In this document: one piece after another, positions 24,669-32,467 of the stretch
How positions within the stretch are numbered: the stretch's first letter is position 1
How the letters are laid out: each line of letters begins with the position of its first letter
DNA from: Pseudomonas brassicacearum subsp. neoaurantiaca
GTDB taxonomy: Bacteria > Pseudomonadota > Gammaproteobacteria > Pseudomonadales > Pseudomonadaceae
Assembly (NCBI RefSeq): GCF_013608025.1
Contig: NZ_VDLV01000058.1
Span: 1 to 41,686 of the forward strand
DNA length: 41,686 nt
Reading direction: 5' to 3'
Notes under the pieces: model-generated
Database searches by the model: none
What the model was told of the DNA's origin: nothing
What the model saw: the letters and a program-made list of their open reading frames with translations, nothing else
Translations under genes and position numbers: made by a program

Positions 24669-24689
24669 ACGTGATTTTTGGGGCCATTT

Positions 24690-25469
24690 ATGCGGATCAT
24701 CAGTGTGAACGTCAATGGTATTCAGGCTGCAGTGGAGCGTGGTTTGCTCAGTTGGCTGCAAGCACAGAATGCCGACGTCATCTGCCTGCAGGACACCCGC
24801 GCCTCCGCCTTTGAACTGGACGATGCAGCCTTCCAACTGGATGGTTACTTCCTTTATGCCTGCGATGCCGAAGTCCCCGCCCAGGGTGGCGTGGCTCTGT
24901 ACTCGCGGCTGCAACCGAAGGCTGTCATCAACGGTCTCGGTTTCGAGACGGCGGACCGCTACGGGCGCTACCTGCAAGCCGATTTCGACAAGGTCAGCAT
25001 CGCGACCTTACTGCTCCCATCGGGGCAGAACGGCGATGAAGATTTGAATCAGAAATTCAAGTTGATGGACGACTTCGCCCGTTACCTTGATAAACAGCGG
25101 CGCAAACGTCGCGAGTACATTTATTGTGGCTCGCTGTACGTGGCGCAACAGAAGCTGGATATCAAGAACTGGCGCGACAGCCAGCAATCTCCTGGCTTCC
25201 TGGCGCCGGAACGGGCCTGGATGGACGAGATCATTGGCAACATGGGCTACGTCGATGCCCTGCGTGAAGTCAGCCGCGAAGGTGACCAGTACAGCTGGTG
25301 GCCGGACAACGAGCAGGCCGAGATGCTCAACCTCGGTTGGCGTTTCGACTACCAGTTGCTGACGCCAGGGCTGCGCCGTTTCGTACGCAGCGCTCGCCTG
25401 CCGCGCCAGCCACGGTTCTCGCAGCATGCACCGCTGATCGTGGACTACGATTGGACGTTGACCATCTAA
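24690..25469 (+). CDS. crc: Catabolite repression control protein Crc
   Basis: Crc acts with Hfq to block translation of mRNAs for less-preferred carbon sources and is countered by CrcZ-type RNAs. The 259 residues have the exonuclease III fold, but key nuclease positions are changed. Where XthA has LQETK, this protein has LQDTR (residues 33-37). The GDMN region is GSLY near residue 146, and the final SDHAP is SQHAP (244-248). Loss of these residues is known for Crc and separates it from true XthA enzymes. The start at 24690 (MRIISVNVNG) gives the standard length, and the frame opens four codons earlier without support. Confidence 0.95.
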   Translation: MRIISVNVNGIQAAVERGLLSWLQAQNADVICLQDTRASAFELDDAAFQLDGYFLYACDAEVPAQGGVALYSRLQPKAVINGLGFETADRYGRYLQADFDKVSIATLLLPSGQNGDEDLNQKFKLMDDFARYLDKQRRKRREYIYCGSLYVAQQKLDIKNWRDSQQSPGFLAPERAWMDEIIGNMGYVDALREVSREGDQYSWWPDNEQAEMLNLGWRFDYQLLTPGLRRFVRSARLPRQPRFSQHAPLIVDYDWTLTI

Positions 25470-25485
25470 GCGTCATTCGCGCCCA

Positions 25486-25517
25486 CAAAAAAACCGACAG
25501 CAATGTCGGTTTTTTTA
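25486..25517. terminator. Terminator after crc
   Basis: ACCGACA and TGTCGGT form a 7-bp stem with a GCAA tetraloop, between A7 and T7 runs. It lies 23 bases past the crc stop and can work in both directions. Confidence 0.93.
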
Positions 25518-25534
25518 TGGGCGTTGAAGACCCA

Positions 25535-25627
25535 TTGTGGGAGCGAGCTTGCTCGCGATGGCGGTGGATCATTCAACATCGATGCTGAATGAAAAATCGC
25601 TATCGCGAGCAAGCTCGCTCCCACAGG
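25535..25627. repeat. REP pair, family A
   Basis: TGTGGGAGCGAGCTTGCTCG and its complement are separated by about 45 bases in the common arrangement. The pair lies between the convergent crc and DUF4870 genes. Confidence 0.9.
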
Positions 25628-25646
25628 GACAGGTGTTTACTGATCG

Positions 25647-26015
25647 TTATTTAACCAACCGCCAGGTAAACGGATACCGATACGGCTGCCCTTCATTGGC
25701 CTTCACACCACCAATAATGGTCAGCACCAGCGCACCGATGGCCACCAGGCCGAACAGGAAGAAGCCGATGACCACGACCATCAGCAGCAGGCTGATGGCC
25801 GAGGCAATCGCCACGGTGATCTGGAAATTCAGCGCTTCCTTGCCTTGGGCGTCAATGAACGGATCGGAATCGCGCTTCAGCTGCCAGAGCACCAACGGCC
25901 CGATCAGCGTACCGAACGGAATCCAGATCCCCAGCAAGGCGGACAGGTGACAAAACATTGCCCATTGCCGCGCTTCTTTGCTCGGTTGGGGCAACAGGAC
26001 TTGCTCATCACTCAT
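25647..26015 (-). CDS. DUF4870 small membrane protein
   Basis: This 122-residue protein has a short cytoplasmic N-terminus, then hydrophobic segments at about residues 25-45 (SALLGIWIPFGTLIGPLVLW) and about 70-108 (two segments), consistent with three membrane helices. The pattern WAMFCHLSALLG followed by KRDSDPFIDAQGKEALNFQI is the signature of DUF4870 (Tic20-like). The function is unknown. The ATG at 26015 has AAGGAG 7 bases before it. It follows rph on the same strand after 30 bases, so the two may form one transcript. Confidence 0.88.
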   Translation of the reverse strand: MSDEQVLLPQPSKEARQWAMFCHLSALLGIWIPFGTLIGPLVLWQLKRDSDPFIDAQGKEALNFQITVAIASAISLLLMVVVIGFFLFGLVAIGALVLTIIGGVKANEGQPYRYPFTWRLVK

Positions 26016-26045
26016 GACATTCTCCTTGTCTGAAGCGCGCAACGA

Positions 26046-26768
26046 TCAGTCGGCCAATGCGGCCTTTTGCAGTTCGAAGATTTCGTTCATGCCTTTCTTC
26101 GCCAGCTCCAGCATAGCGTTCAATTCTTCCGGCTGGAACGGCGCGCCTTCGGCAGTGCCCTGGACTTCGATGAAGCCACCGGCGCTGGTCATAACCACGT
26201 TCAAGTCAGTCTCGGCGGCGGAATCTTCCAGGTAGTCCAGGTCCAGCACCGGCTCGCCCTGGTACATGCCCACCGACACGGCGGCGATCATTTGCTTGAG
26301 CGGGTCGCCGCCCTTGAGGCCGCCGCGCTTCTTGATCACTTTCAAGGCATCGACCAGCGCAACCATCGCACCGGTAATGGACGCGGTGCGAGTGCCACCG
26401 TCAGCCTGGATTACGTCGCAGTCGACATACAGCGTGACGTCGCCCAGCTTGGACATGTCCAGCGCGGCGCGCAGCGAACGGCCGATCAGGCGCTGGATTT
26501 CCAGGGTCCGGCCGCCCTGCTTGCCGCGGCTGGCCTCGCGCTGGTTCCGCTCGCCGGTTGCACGCGGCAGCATGCCGTATTCGGCGGTCAACCAACCCTG
26601 GCCCTGGCCCTTGAGGAAACGAGGCACGCCGTTTTCGACGCTGACGGTGCAGATGACTTTGGTATCACCGAATTCGACCAGTACAGATCCCTCGGCGTGT
26701 TTGGTGTAGTTGCGGGTAATGCGGATCGAGCGAAGCTGATCGGCAGCGCGACCACTTGGACGTTTCAT
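26046..26768 (-). CDS. rph: Ribonuclease PH
   Basis: RNase PH is a phosphorolytic 3' to 5' exoribonuclease that trims tRNA precursors and works on rRNA. The 240-residue protein shows MKRPSGRAADQLRSI at the start, ATGERNQREASRGKQGGR near residue 70, which contributes to RNA and phosphate contacts, and CDVIQADGGTRTASITG near 115-130. The frame continues 20 codons upstream, but MKRPSGR is the conserved start of the family. It diverges from yicC, as in P. aeruginosa. Confidence 0.96.
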   Translation of the reverse strand: MKRPSGRAADQLRSIRITRNYTKHAEGSVLVEFGDTKVICTVSVENGVPRFLKGQGQGWLTAEYGMLPRATGERNQREASRGKQGGRTLEIQRLIGRSLRAALDMSKLGDVTLYVDCDVIQADGGTRTASITGAMVALVDALKVIKKRGGLKGGDPLKQMIAAVSVGMYQGEPVLDLDYLEDSAAETDLNVVMTSAGGFIEVQGTAEGAPFQPEELNAMLELAKKGMNEIFELQKAALAD

Positions 26769-26913
26769 AGGGAACACCTGTACAGAGGACGGAAAACTGC
26801 TGGGCATTATAGAGCCGTGGACCGTCATAGGGCAGTTCTAAAAAGCCGACGCGACGGGTGAACACGCTGAAAGCCCCGGCCGACGGGCTGCAGCGCTTTG
26901 TAACCGGAGCTGT

Positions 26914-26943
26914 TTGGGCGCTTGCGTCGCACTGCGCTACAAT
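26914..26943 (+). promoter_or_regulatory. Candidate sigma-70 promoter of yicC
   Basis: TTGGGC at 26914-26919 and TACAAT at 26938-26943 are separated by 18 bases and lie about 90 bases before the yicC start. The spacing is good and the -35 element is weak. I found no better candidate in the rph-yicC region. Confidence 0.35.
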
Positions 26944-27031
26944 CCTGCGCCTTTGCTGCCCTGCGGCATTTATCCACAGATCCCAGGCGCCACGACCACC
27001 GTTGTGGCCGCCTGCATTGCGAGGAACCTCC

Positions 27032-27895
27032 ATGGTGCACAGCATGACCGCCTTCGCCCGCGTCGAGAAGGCCGGCGCCCAAGGCACGCTGAGCTGGGAA
27101 CTGCGCTCGGTCAATAGCCGCTACCTGGAGCCGCACCTGCGCCTGCCCGAGTCCTTCCGCGACCTCGAAGGCGGCGTGCGCGAAGCGCTGCGCCAGGGCC
27201 TGTCCCGGGGCAAGCTGGAATGCACCCTGCGCTTCACCGAAGAAAGCAGCGGCAAGACGCTGCAGATCGACCGAGAGCGCGCGGCGCAACTGGTCGCTGC
27301 CGCAGAAACCGTCGCCAGCCTGATCCAGAATCCCGCCGCCCTGAATCCATTGGAGGTCCTGGCCTGGCCTGGCGTACTGGTAGGCGACGCGAGCGATCCC
27401 CAGGCGCTGAACGCCGAGGCGCTGGCGCTGTTCAATCAAGGCCTGAAGGAACTCAAGGCCGGTCGCGAGCGCGAAGGCGCAGAGCTGGCCCGGCTGATCA
27501 ACGAGCGTCTGACCTCCATTGAAGAGGACGTTGTCACACTGCGTGAGCTGGTCCCGCAGATGCTCGCCACCCAGCGCCAGAAAGTCCTTGATCGCTTCGC
27601 AGACATGAAGGCCGAGCTGGACCCGCAACGCCTGGAACAGGAAATGGTCATGCTCGCGCAGAAAAGCGACGTGGCCGAAGAACTGGATCGCCTGAGCACC
27701 CACATCATCGAAGTTCGCCGGGTGCTCAAGTCCGGCGGTGCGGCCGGTCGCCGCCTCGACTTCCTGATGCAGGAGCTCAACCGCGAAGCCAATACATTGG
27801 GCTCCAAGGCCTTCGACCCGCGCAGCACCCAAGCGGCGGTCAACCTCAAGGTGTTGATCGAACAAATGCGCGAACAAGTGCAGAACATTGAGTAA
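27032..27895 (+). CDS. yicC: YicC family endoribonuclease
   Basis: This 287-residue protein begins MVHSMTAFARVEK and has the C-terminal DUF1732 region with HIIEVRRVLKSGGAAGRRLDFLMQELNREANTLGSKA. Both halves are typical of YicC/YloC proteins, now regarded as endoribonucleases that affect sRNA stability in E. coli. The length equals the E. coli protein. The ATG at 27032 has GAGG 7 bases upstream; the open frame starts earlier, but that part lacks family similarity. gmk follows after 12 bases, forming the common yicC-gmk pair. Confidence 0.93.
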   Translation: MVHSMTAFARVEKAGAQGTLSWELRSVNSRYLEPHLRLPESFRDLEGGVREALRQGLSRGKLECTLRFTEESSGKTLQIDRERAAQLVAAAETVASLIQNPAALNPLEVLAWPGVLVGDASDPQALNAEALALFNQGLKELKAGREREGAELARLINERLTSIEEDVVTLRELVPQMLATQRQKVLDRFADMKAELDPQRLEQEMVMLAQKSDVAEELDRLSTHIIEVRRVLKSGGAAGRRLDFLMQELNREANTLGSKAFDPRSTQAAVNLKVLIEQMREQVQNIE

Positions 27896-27907
27896 GGCTA
27901 ACCCGAC

Positions 27908-28528
27908 ATGACCCACAGCACCGGCACTCTCTACATCATTTCTGCGCCCTCGGGCGCCGGCAAGACCAGCCTGGTCAAGGCATTGATCGACGCCGAGCCG
28001 CAGATCCGCGTCTCGGTCTCCCACACCACCCGCGCCATGCGCCCGGGCGAAGTCAACGGGGTGAACTATCACTTCGTCGATCGCGAGGAGTTCGTGAAGA
28101 TGGCCGAGCACGGCGACTTCCTGGAGCGCGCCGAAGTCTTCGGCAACCTCTACGGCACGTCGCAGAGCTACCTCCAGCAAACGTTGGACGAAGGCCACGA
28201 CCTGATCCTGGAAATCGACTGGCAGGGCGCCGAGCAGGTTCGCAAGCTGATGCCCCAAGCCCGTTCGATCTTCATCCTGCCGCCGAGCCAGCAAGCCTTG
28301 CGCCAGCGCCTGACCAACCGCGGCCAGGACAGCGATGAGATCATCGAAGGCCGGATGCGCGAAGCGGTCAGCGAGATGAGCCACTACGTCGACTACGATT
28401 ACCTGATCATCAACGACGATTTTGCCCATGCACTGGACGACCTGAAGGCGATTTTCCGCGCCAGCCAGCTCCAGCAAAAACGCCAACAGCAACGTTTCGG
28501 TAAATTATTGGCCGAACTGCTGGGCTGA
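27908..28528 (+). CDS. gmk: Guanylate kinase
   Basis: Gmk phosphorylates GMP to GDP and lies at the entrance of GTP and ppGpp metabolism. The Walker A loop is ISAPSGAGKTSLV at about residues 11-23, and the GMP-binding part has SHTTRAMRPGEVNGVNYHF near 38-55. The length of 206 residues is normal. It follows yicC after 12 bases and precedes rpoZ and spoT, linking nucleotide supply with stringent control genes. A terminator-like hairpin separates it from rpoZ. Confidence 0.97.
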   Translation: MTHSTGTLYIISAPSGAGKTSLVKALIDAEPQIRVSVSHTTRAMRPGEVNGVNYHFVDREEFVKMAEHGDFLERAEVFGNLYGTSQSYLQQTLDEGHDLILEIDWQGAEQVRKLMPQARSIFILPPSQQALRQRLTNRGQDSDEIIEGRMREAVSEMSHYVDYDYLIINDDFAHALDDLKAIFRASQLQQKRQQQRFGKLLAELLG

Positions 28529-28600
28529 ACAGCCCTTCCCAAAACCGCTGCGACGGCTTTACATTGGTACTCGCAGCGCGCCGAGGGGTTTGGTTAAAAA

Positions 28601-28633
28601 ATCAGCGCTTCCCTAAACGCTGGTGTTTTTTTA
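28601..28633 (+). terminator. Terminator-like hairpin between gmk and rpoZ
   Basis: ATCAGCG and CGCTGGT pair over 7 positions, with one G-U, around a loop of about 10 bases. They are followed by GTTTTTTT. The hairpin would end yicC-gmk transcripts, or attenuate them, before rpoZ-spoT. Confidence 0.55.
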
Positions 28634-28695
28634 AACTGTCGAGTCCGCTCGCCCAACCGGGCAGCGCGCATATTGCATTCGCTCCGAGGAATACC

Positions 28696-28959
28696 ATGGC
28701 CCGCGTAACCGTTGAAGACTGCCTAGAACACGTGGAAAACCGCTTTGAGCTGGTCATGCTCTCTACCAAGCGTGCCCGTCAACTGGCCACCGGCGGCAAA
28801 GAGCCTTTGGTCCAGTGGGAAAACGACAAGCCTACCGTGGTAGCGCTGCGTGAAATCGCCGAAGGCCTGATGAGCTACGAGTTCATCGCCAACGCTGAAA
28901 TCGTTGAAGACGAACCGCTGTTCGCAGCGTTCGAGGACGAGTCCAACGAGGCGGTCTAA
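28696..28959 (+). CDS. rpoZ: RNA polymerase omega subunit
   Basis: Omega supports assembly of the beta-prime subunit and forms one of the ppGpp-binding sites of RNA polymerase. The 87 residues begin MARVTVEDCLEHVENRFELVMLSTKRARQL, the conserved N-terminal part with the MAR motif. The open frame starts at 28564, but MARVT is the family start and is preceded by GAGGAATACC. spoT follows after 60 bases, the usual arrangement, so omega and the ppGpp enzyme are probably expressed together. Confidence 0.97.
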   Translation: MARVTVEDCLEHVENRFELVMLSTKRARQLATGGKEPLVQWENDKPTVVALREIAEGLMSYEFIANAEIVEDEPLFAAFEDESNEAV

Positions 28960-29019
28960 GCCTATGCCTGGTCGACGTAGCACGGCGCGGGGTCACAGCG
29001 AACGGCAGGAGTCATCATC

Positions 29020-31125
29020 ATGCCGAGCATAGACGCCCTCGCCGATCGCTTATCGGCCTATCTCGGCACGGACCAGGTCAACCTGGTCCGCCGAGCCTAT
29101 TTCTACGCCGAACAAGCCCACGACGGCCAGCGCCGCCGCAGTGGCGAGGCGTACGTCACCCACCCGCTTGCGGTGGCGAATATTCTTGCCGACATGCACA
29201 TGGACCATCAGAGCCTGATGGCGGCCATGCTGCATGACGTGATCGAAGACACCGGCATTGCCAAGGAAGCGCTGCAAGCGCAGTTCGGCGAAACCGTGGC
29301 CGAACTGGTTGACGGGGTCAGCAAACTGACCCAGATGAACTTCGAGACCAAGGCCGAGGCCCAGGCCGAGAACTTCCAGAAAATGGCCATGGCCATGGCG
29401 CGCGACATCCGCGTGATCCTGGTCAAGCTCGCCGACCGCCTGCACAACATGCGCACCCTGGAAGTGCTGTCCGGCGAGAAACGCCGGCGCATCGCCAAGG
29501 AAACCCTGGAAATCTATGCGCCCATCGCCAATCGCCTGGGCATGCATGCAATTCGTATCGAGTTCGAGGACCTGGGCTTCAAGGCGATGCACCCGATGCG
29601 TTCGGCGCGGATCAACCAGGCCGTCAAGCGCGCCCGGGGCAACCGCAAGGAAATCGTCAACAAGATCGAAGAGTCCCTGAGCCATTGCCTGGCCATCGAC
29701 GGCATCGAAGGCGAAGTCAGCGGGCGGCAGAAACACCTCTACGGCATCTACAAGAAAATGCGCGGCAAGCGTCGGGCCTTCAACGAGATCATGGACGTCT
29801 ACGCGTTCCGGATCATCGTCGACAAGGTCGATACCTGCTACCGCGTGCTGGGTGCTGTACATAATTTGTACAAACCGTTGCCGGGGCGCTTCAAGGATTA
29901 CATCGCGATTCCCAAGGCCAACGGCTACCAGTCGCTGCATACGACGCTGTTCGGCATGCACGGCGTACCGATCGAGATCCAGATTCGCACCCGCGAAATG
30001 GAAGAGATGGCCAACAATGGCATCGCGGCCCATTGGCTGTACAAATCCAGCGGCGACGAGCAACCCAAGAGCACCCACGCCCGCGCGCGGCAGTGGGTCA
30101 AGGGCGTGCTGGAAATGCAGCAGCGCGCCGGTAACTCGCTGGAATTCATCGAAAGCGTCAAGATCGACCTGTTCCCGGACGAGGTCTATGTCTTCACGCC
30201 AAAAGGCCGGATCATGGAGCTGCCCAAGGGCTCCACGGCTGTGGACTTTGCCTACGCGGTGCACACCGACGTTGGCAACAGCTGCATCGCCTGCCGCATC
30301 AACCGTCGCCTGGCACCGTTGTCCGAACCGCTGCAAAGCGGCTCTACGGTGGAAATCGTCAGCGCCCCCGGCGCGCGCCCCAACCCGGCGTGGCTCAATT
30401 TCGTGGTCACTGGCAAGGCCCGCACGCACATCCGCCATGCGCTGAAGCTGCAACGTCGCTCCGAGTCCATCAGCCTCGGCGAACGCCTGCTGAACAAGGT
30501 CCTGAACGGTTTCGACAGCTCGCTGGACAAGATCCCAGCCGAGCGCGTGCAGGTCATGCTCCACGAATACCGTCTCGAATTGATCGAAGACCTGCTCGAG
30601 GACATCGGCCTGGGCAATCGCATGGCCTACGTCGTCGCCCGCCGCCTGCTCGGCGAAGGCGAACAATTGCCGAGCCCCGAAGGTCCGCTGGCGATTCGCG
30701 GCACCGAAGGCCTGGTGCTCAGTTATGCCAAGTGCTGCACGCCAATCCCAGGCGACCCGATCGTCGGCCACCTGTCCGCCGGCAAGGGGATGGTGGTGCA
30801 CCTGGACAACTGCCGCAACATCAGCGAAATCCGCCACAACCCGGAAAAATGCATCCAGCTTTCATGGGCCAAGGATGTCACCGGTGAATTCAATGTCGAA
30901 CTGCGCGTCGAGCTGGAACACCAGCGCGGCCTGATCGCCCTGCTGGCCAGCAGCGTCAATGCCGCCGACGGCAACATTGAGAAAATCAGCATGGACGAAC
31001 GCGATGGCCGCATCAGCGTCGTCCAACTGGTGGTCAGCGTGCACGACCGCGTGCACCTGGCCCGCGTGATCAAGAAACTGCGCGCCCTGACAGGGGTCAT
31101 CCGCATCACGCGGATGCGTGCATAG
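29020..31125 (+). CDS. spoT: Bifunctional (p)ppGpp synthetase/hydrolase SpoT
   Basis: SpoT makes and degrades the alarmone ppGpp in response to fatty-acid, carbon and iron shortage. Its 701 residues show, in order, the HD hydrolase domain with H72 and D73 in LHDVIEDT, the synthetase domain near 240-340 (MRGKRRAFNEIMDVYAFRI), the TGS domain near 390-450 (VYVFTPKGRIMELPKG) and a C-terminal ACT domain (NVELRVELEHQRGLIALLA). The HD residues needed for hydrolysis are present, so hydrolase activity is expected. It lies between rpoZ and a RidA gene, as in other pseudomonads. Confidence 0.97.
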   Translation: MPSIDALADRLSAYLGTDQVNLVRRAYFYAEQAHDGQRRRSGEAYVTHPLAVANILADMHMDHQSLMAAMLHDVIEDTGIAKEALQAQFGETVAELVDGVSKLTQMNFETKAEAQAENFQKMAMAMARDIRVILVKLADRLHNMRTLEVLSGEKRRRIAKETLEIYAPIANRLGMHAIRIEFEDLGFKAMHPMRSARINQAVKRARGNRKEIVNKIEESLSHCLAIDGIEGEVSGRQKHLYGIYKKMRGKRRAFNEIMDVYAFRIIVDKVDTCYRVLGAVHNLYKPLPGRFKDYIAIPKANGYQSLHTTLFGMHGVPIEIQIRTREMEEMANNGIAAHWLYKSSGDEQPKSTHARARQWVKGVLEMQQRAGNSLEFIESVKIDLFPDEVYVFTPKGRIMELPKGSTAVDFAYAVHTDVGNSCIACRINRRLAPLSEPLQSGSTVEIVSAPGARPNPAWLNFVVTGKARTHIRHALKLQRRSESISLGERLLNKVLNGFDSSLDKIPAERVQVMLHEYRLELIEDLLEDIGLGNRMAYVVARRLLGEGEQLPSPEGPLAIRGTEGLVLSYAKCCTPIPGDPIVGHLSAGKGMVVHLDNCRNISEIRHNPEKCIQLSWAKDVTGEFNVELRVELEHQRGLIALLASSVNAADGNIEKISMDERDGRISVVQLVVSVHDRVHLARVIKKLRALTGVIRITRMRA

Positions 31126-31161
31126 CTCTGCAAACAGCGCCCTCAATACAAGGAGTCATGA

Positions 31162-31542
31162 ATGACCAAGACCGTTATCTCCAGCGACAAGGCCCCGGCC
31201 GCCATCGGTACTTATTCCCAGGCGATCAAGGCGGGTAACACCGTCTACATGTCCGGCCAGATCCCACTGGACCCGAAAACCATGGAGCTGGTCGAGGGCT
31301 TCGAAGCCCAGACCGTGCAGGTATTCGAGAACCTGAAGGCTGTGGCCGAGGCTGCTGGCGGCTCGTTCAAGGACATCGTCAAGCTCAACATCTTCCTTAC
31401 CGACCTGAGCCACTTCGCCAAGGTCAACGAGATCATGGGCAAGTATTTCGACCAGCCTTACCCTGCCCGCGCAGCCATTGGCGTGGCCGCCCTGCCAAAA
31501 GGCGCCCAAGTCGAGATGGACGCCATCCTGGTCATCGAGTAA
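31162..31542 (+). CDS. ridA: RidA family enamine/imine deaminase
   Basis: This 126-residue protein is a close match to the main RidA group, with IGTYSQAIKAGNTVYMSGQIPLDP at the start and the conserved Arg in YPARAAIGVAALPKGAQVEMDAILV. It hydrolyses reactive enamines from PLP enzymes such as threonine dehydratase, protecting other PLP enzymes. It follows spoT after 36 bases with AAGGAG before the ATG, and may be cotranscribed. It is distinct from the 117-residue RidA-like protein in the dad cluster. Confidence 0.94.
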   Translation: MTKTVISSDKAPAAIGTYSQAIKAGNTVYMSGQIPLDPKTMELVEGFEAQTVQVFENLKAVAEAAGGSFKDIVKLNIFLTDLSHFAKVNEIMGKYFDQPYPARAAIGVAALPKGAQVEMDAILVIE

Positions 31543-31549
31543 AAAGCCC

Positions 31550-31580
31550 GGCGCAGCGTCTCCCGCTGCGCCGTTTTCGT
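31550..31580 (+). terminator. Terminator after ridA
   Basis: GGCGCAGCG and CGCTGCGCC form a 9-bp stem with a TCTCC loop, followed by GTTTTCGTT. It ends the rpoZ-spoT-ridA unit before the lipoprotein gene. Confidence 0.8.
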
Positions 31581-31597
31581 TCTGAAAGGATTCCTTC

Positions 31598-32338
31598 ATG
31601 CGCAAAGCGCTTGCCTTCTCGCTGTCTGCCCTCTTTCTGAGCGGCTGCGCCAGCGACCCTGCCGACCGTGACATCAGCGGCACTTGGATCAACCAGGCTG
31701 CCATCGACGCTGCCGCCAAGGGCGGCCCGTTGCGCGAAGCACTGCAGGGCTACGGCCCGAACCTGGAATGGGACATCAATACCCGGGCCGGCCAGGCGCG
31801 CTACACCAACGGTTTTGAAAATGTCGAAGGCAAGTTGCTGGGCGAAGAAGATGGCGCCTGGAAAGTCGATTTCTACGGCAGCTCCGCCAGCGAACTCAAG
31901 CGCGACGGCGACCAGTTGAGCCAGGCCGCCACCGAAAACGAGCCGCAGCAGCTGTTCGACCGCGCCCAGGTGCAGATACCGGATGGCGCACCGATTGGCG
32001 CCAGCTTCGAGCGAGCGTTGTACACCGCCTACCTGGGTGGCAATTGGAACATCGTCGAGGGCCCAGGCCAGGGCGCTACGGTGCAATTCCAGCCCGACGG
32101 CCAGGTCAGCGGCCTGCCCGGTGCCGATCGCTACGCCTTGTGCCTGGCCGGCGACTGCGCCTCCATGAGCGGCGGCAACGACAACATCTGGCTGCAACAG
32201 AACGGTCAGGGCAACACCTGGATCTTTGCCCGCGACGGCAAGAAGCTGGAAATCTTCCAGACCGTGAATGCGGCGCTGGCGGATGAAATGCCATCGTTTA
32301 CGCCGGGTGATCGGCGCTGGGTGCTGGAGAAACAGTAA
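31598..32338 (+). CDS. Hypothetical lipoprotein (PA5340-like)
   Basis: This 246-residue protein has a lipoprotein signal ending in FLSGC with Cys17, so it is probably anchored in the outer membrane and faces the periplasm. The mature part shows two similar-looking stretches, around residues 50-90 (WDINTRAGQARYTNGFENVEG) and around 150-185 (WNIVEGPGQGATVQFQPDGQVSG), each preceding a short beta-rich segment. They may be a duplicated fold, but identity is low. I do not recognise a characterised family. GAAAGGA lies before the ATG. The gene follows the ridA terminator and converges on the epimerase gene. Confidence 0.85.
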   Translation: MRKALAFSLSALFLSGCASDPADRDISGTWINQAAIDAAAKGGPLREALQGYGPNLEWDINTRAGQARYTNGFENVEGKLLGEEDGAWKVDFYGSSASELKRDGDQLSQAATENEPQQLFDRAQVQIPDGAPIGASFERALYTAYLGGNWNIVEGPGQGATVQFQPDGQVSGLPGADRYALCLAGDCASMSGGNDNIWLQQNGQGNTWIFARDGKKLEIFQTVNAALADEMPSFTPGDRRWVLEKQ

Positions 32339-32352
32339 CTCGGTGTGCCATC

Positions 32353-32443
32353 CCTGTGGGAGCGAGCTTGCTCGCGATGAGGCCATAACGCTCAACATCG
32401 AGTTGACTGTTACGCCGCTATCGCGAGCAAGCTCGCTCCCACA
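32353..32443. repeat. REP pair, family A
   Basis: CTGTGGGAGCGAGCTTGCTC and its complement are separated by about 45 bases in the common arrangement. The pair lies between the convergent lipoprotein and epimerase genes. Confidence 0.9.
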
Positions 32444-32467
32444 GTTGCTTTTGCGGCGACAGGAAAG

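Noticed and set aside
26825..28492. A 555-codon minus-strand frame across yicC and gmk.
   Set aside because: It is antisense to two core genes with known motifs.
29050..30837. A 595-codon minus-strand frame across spoT.
   Set aside because: It is a shadow of spoT with no ribosome site and no recognisable motif.
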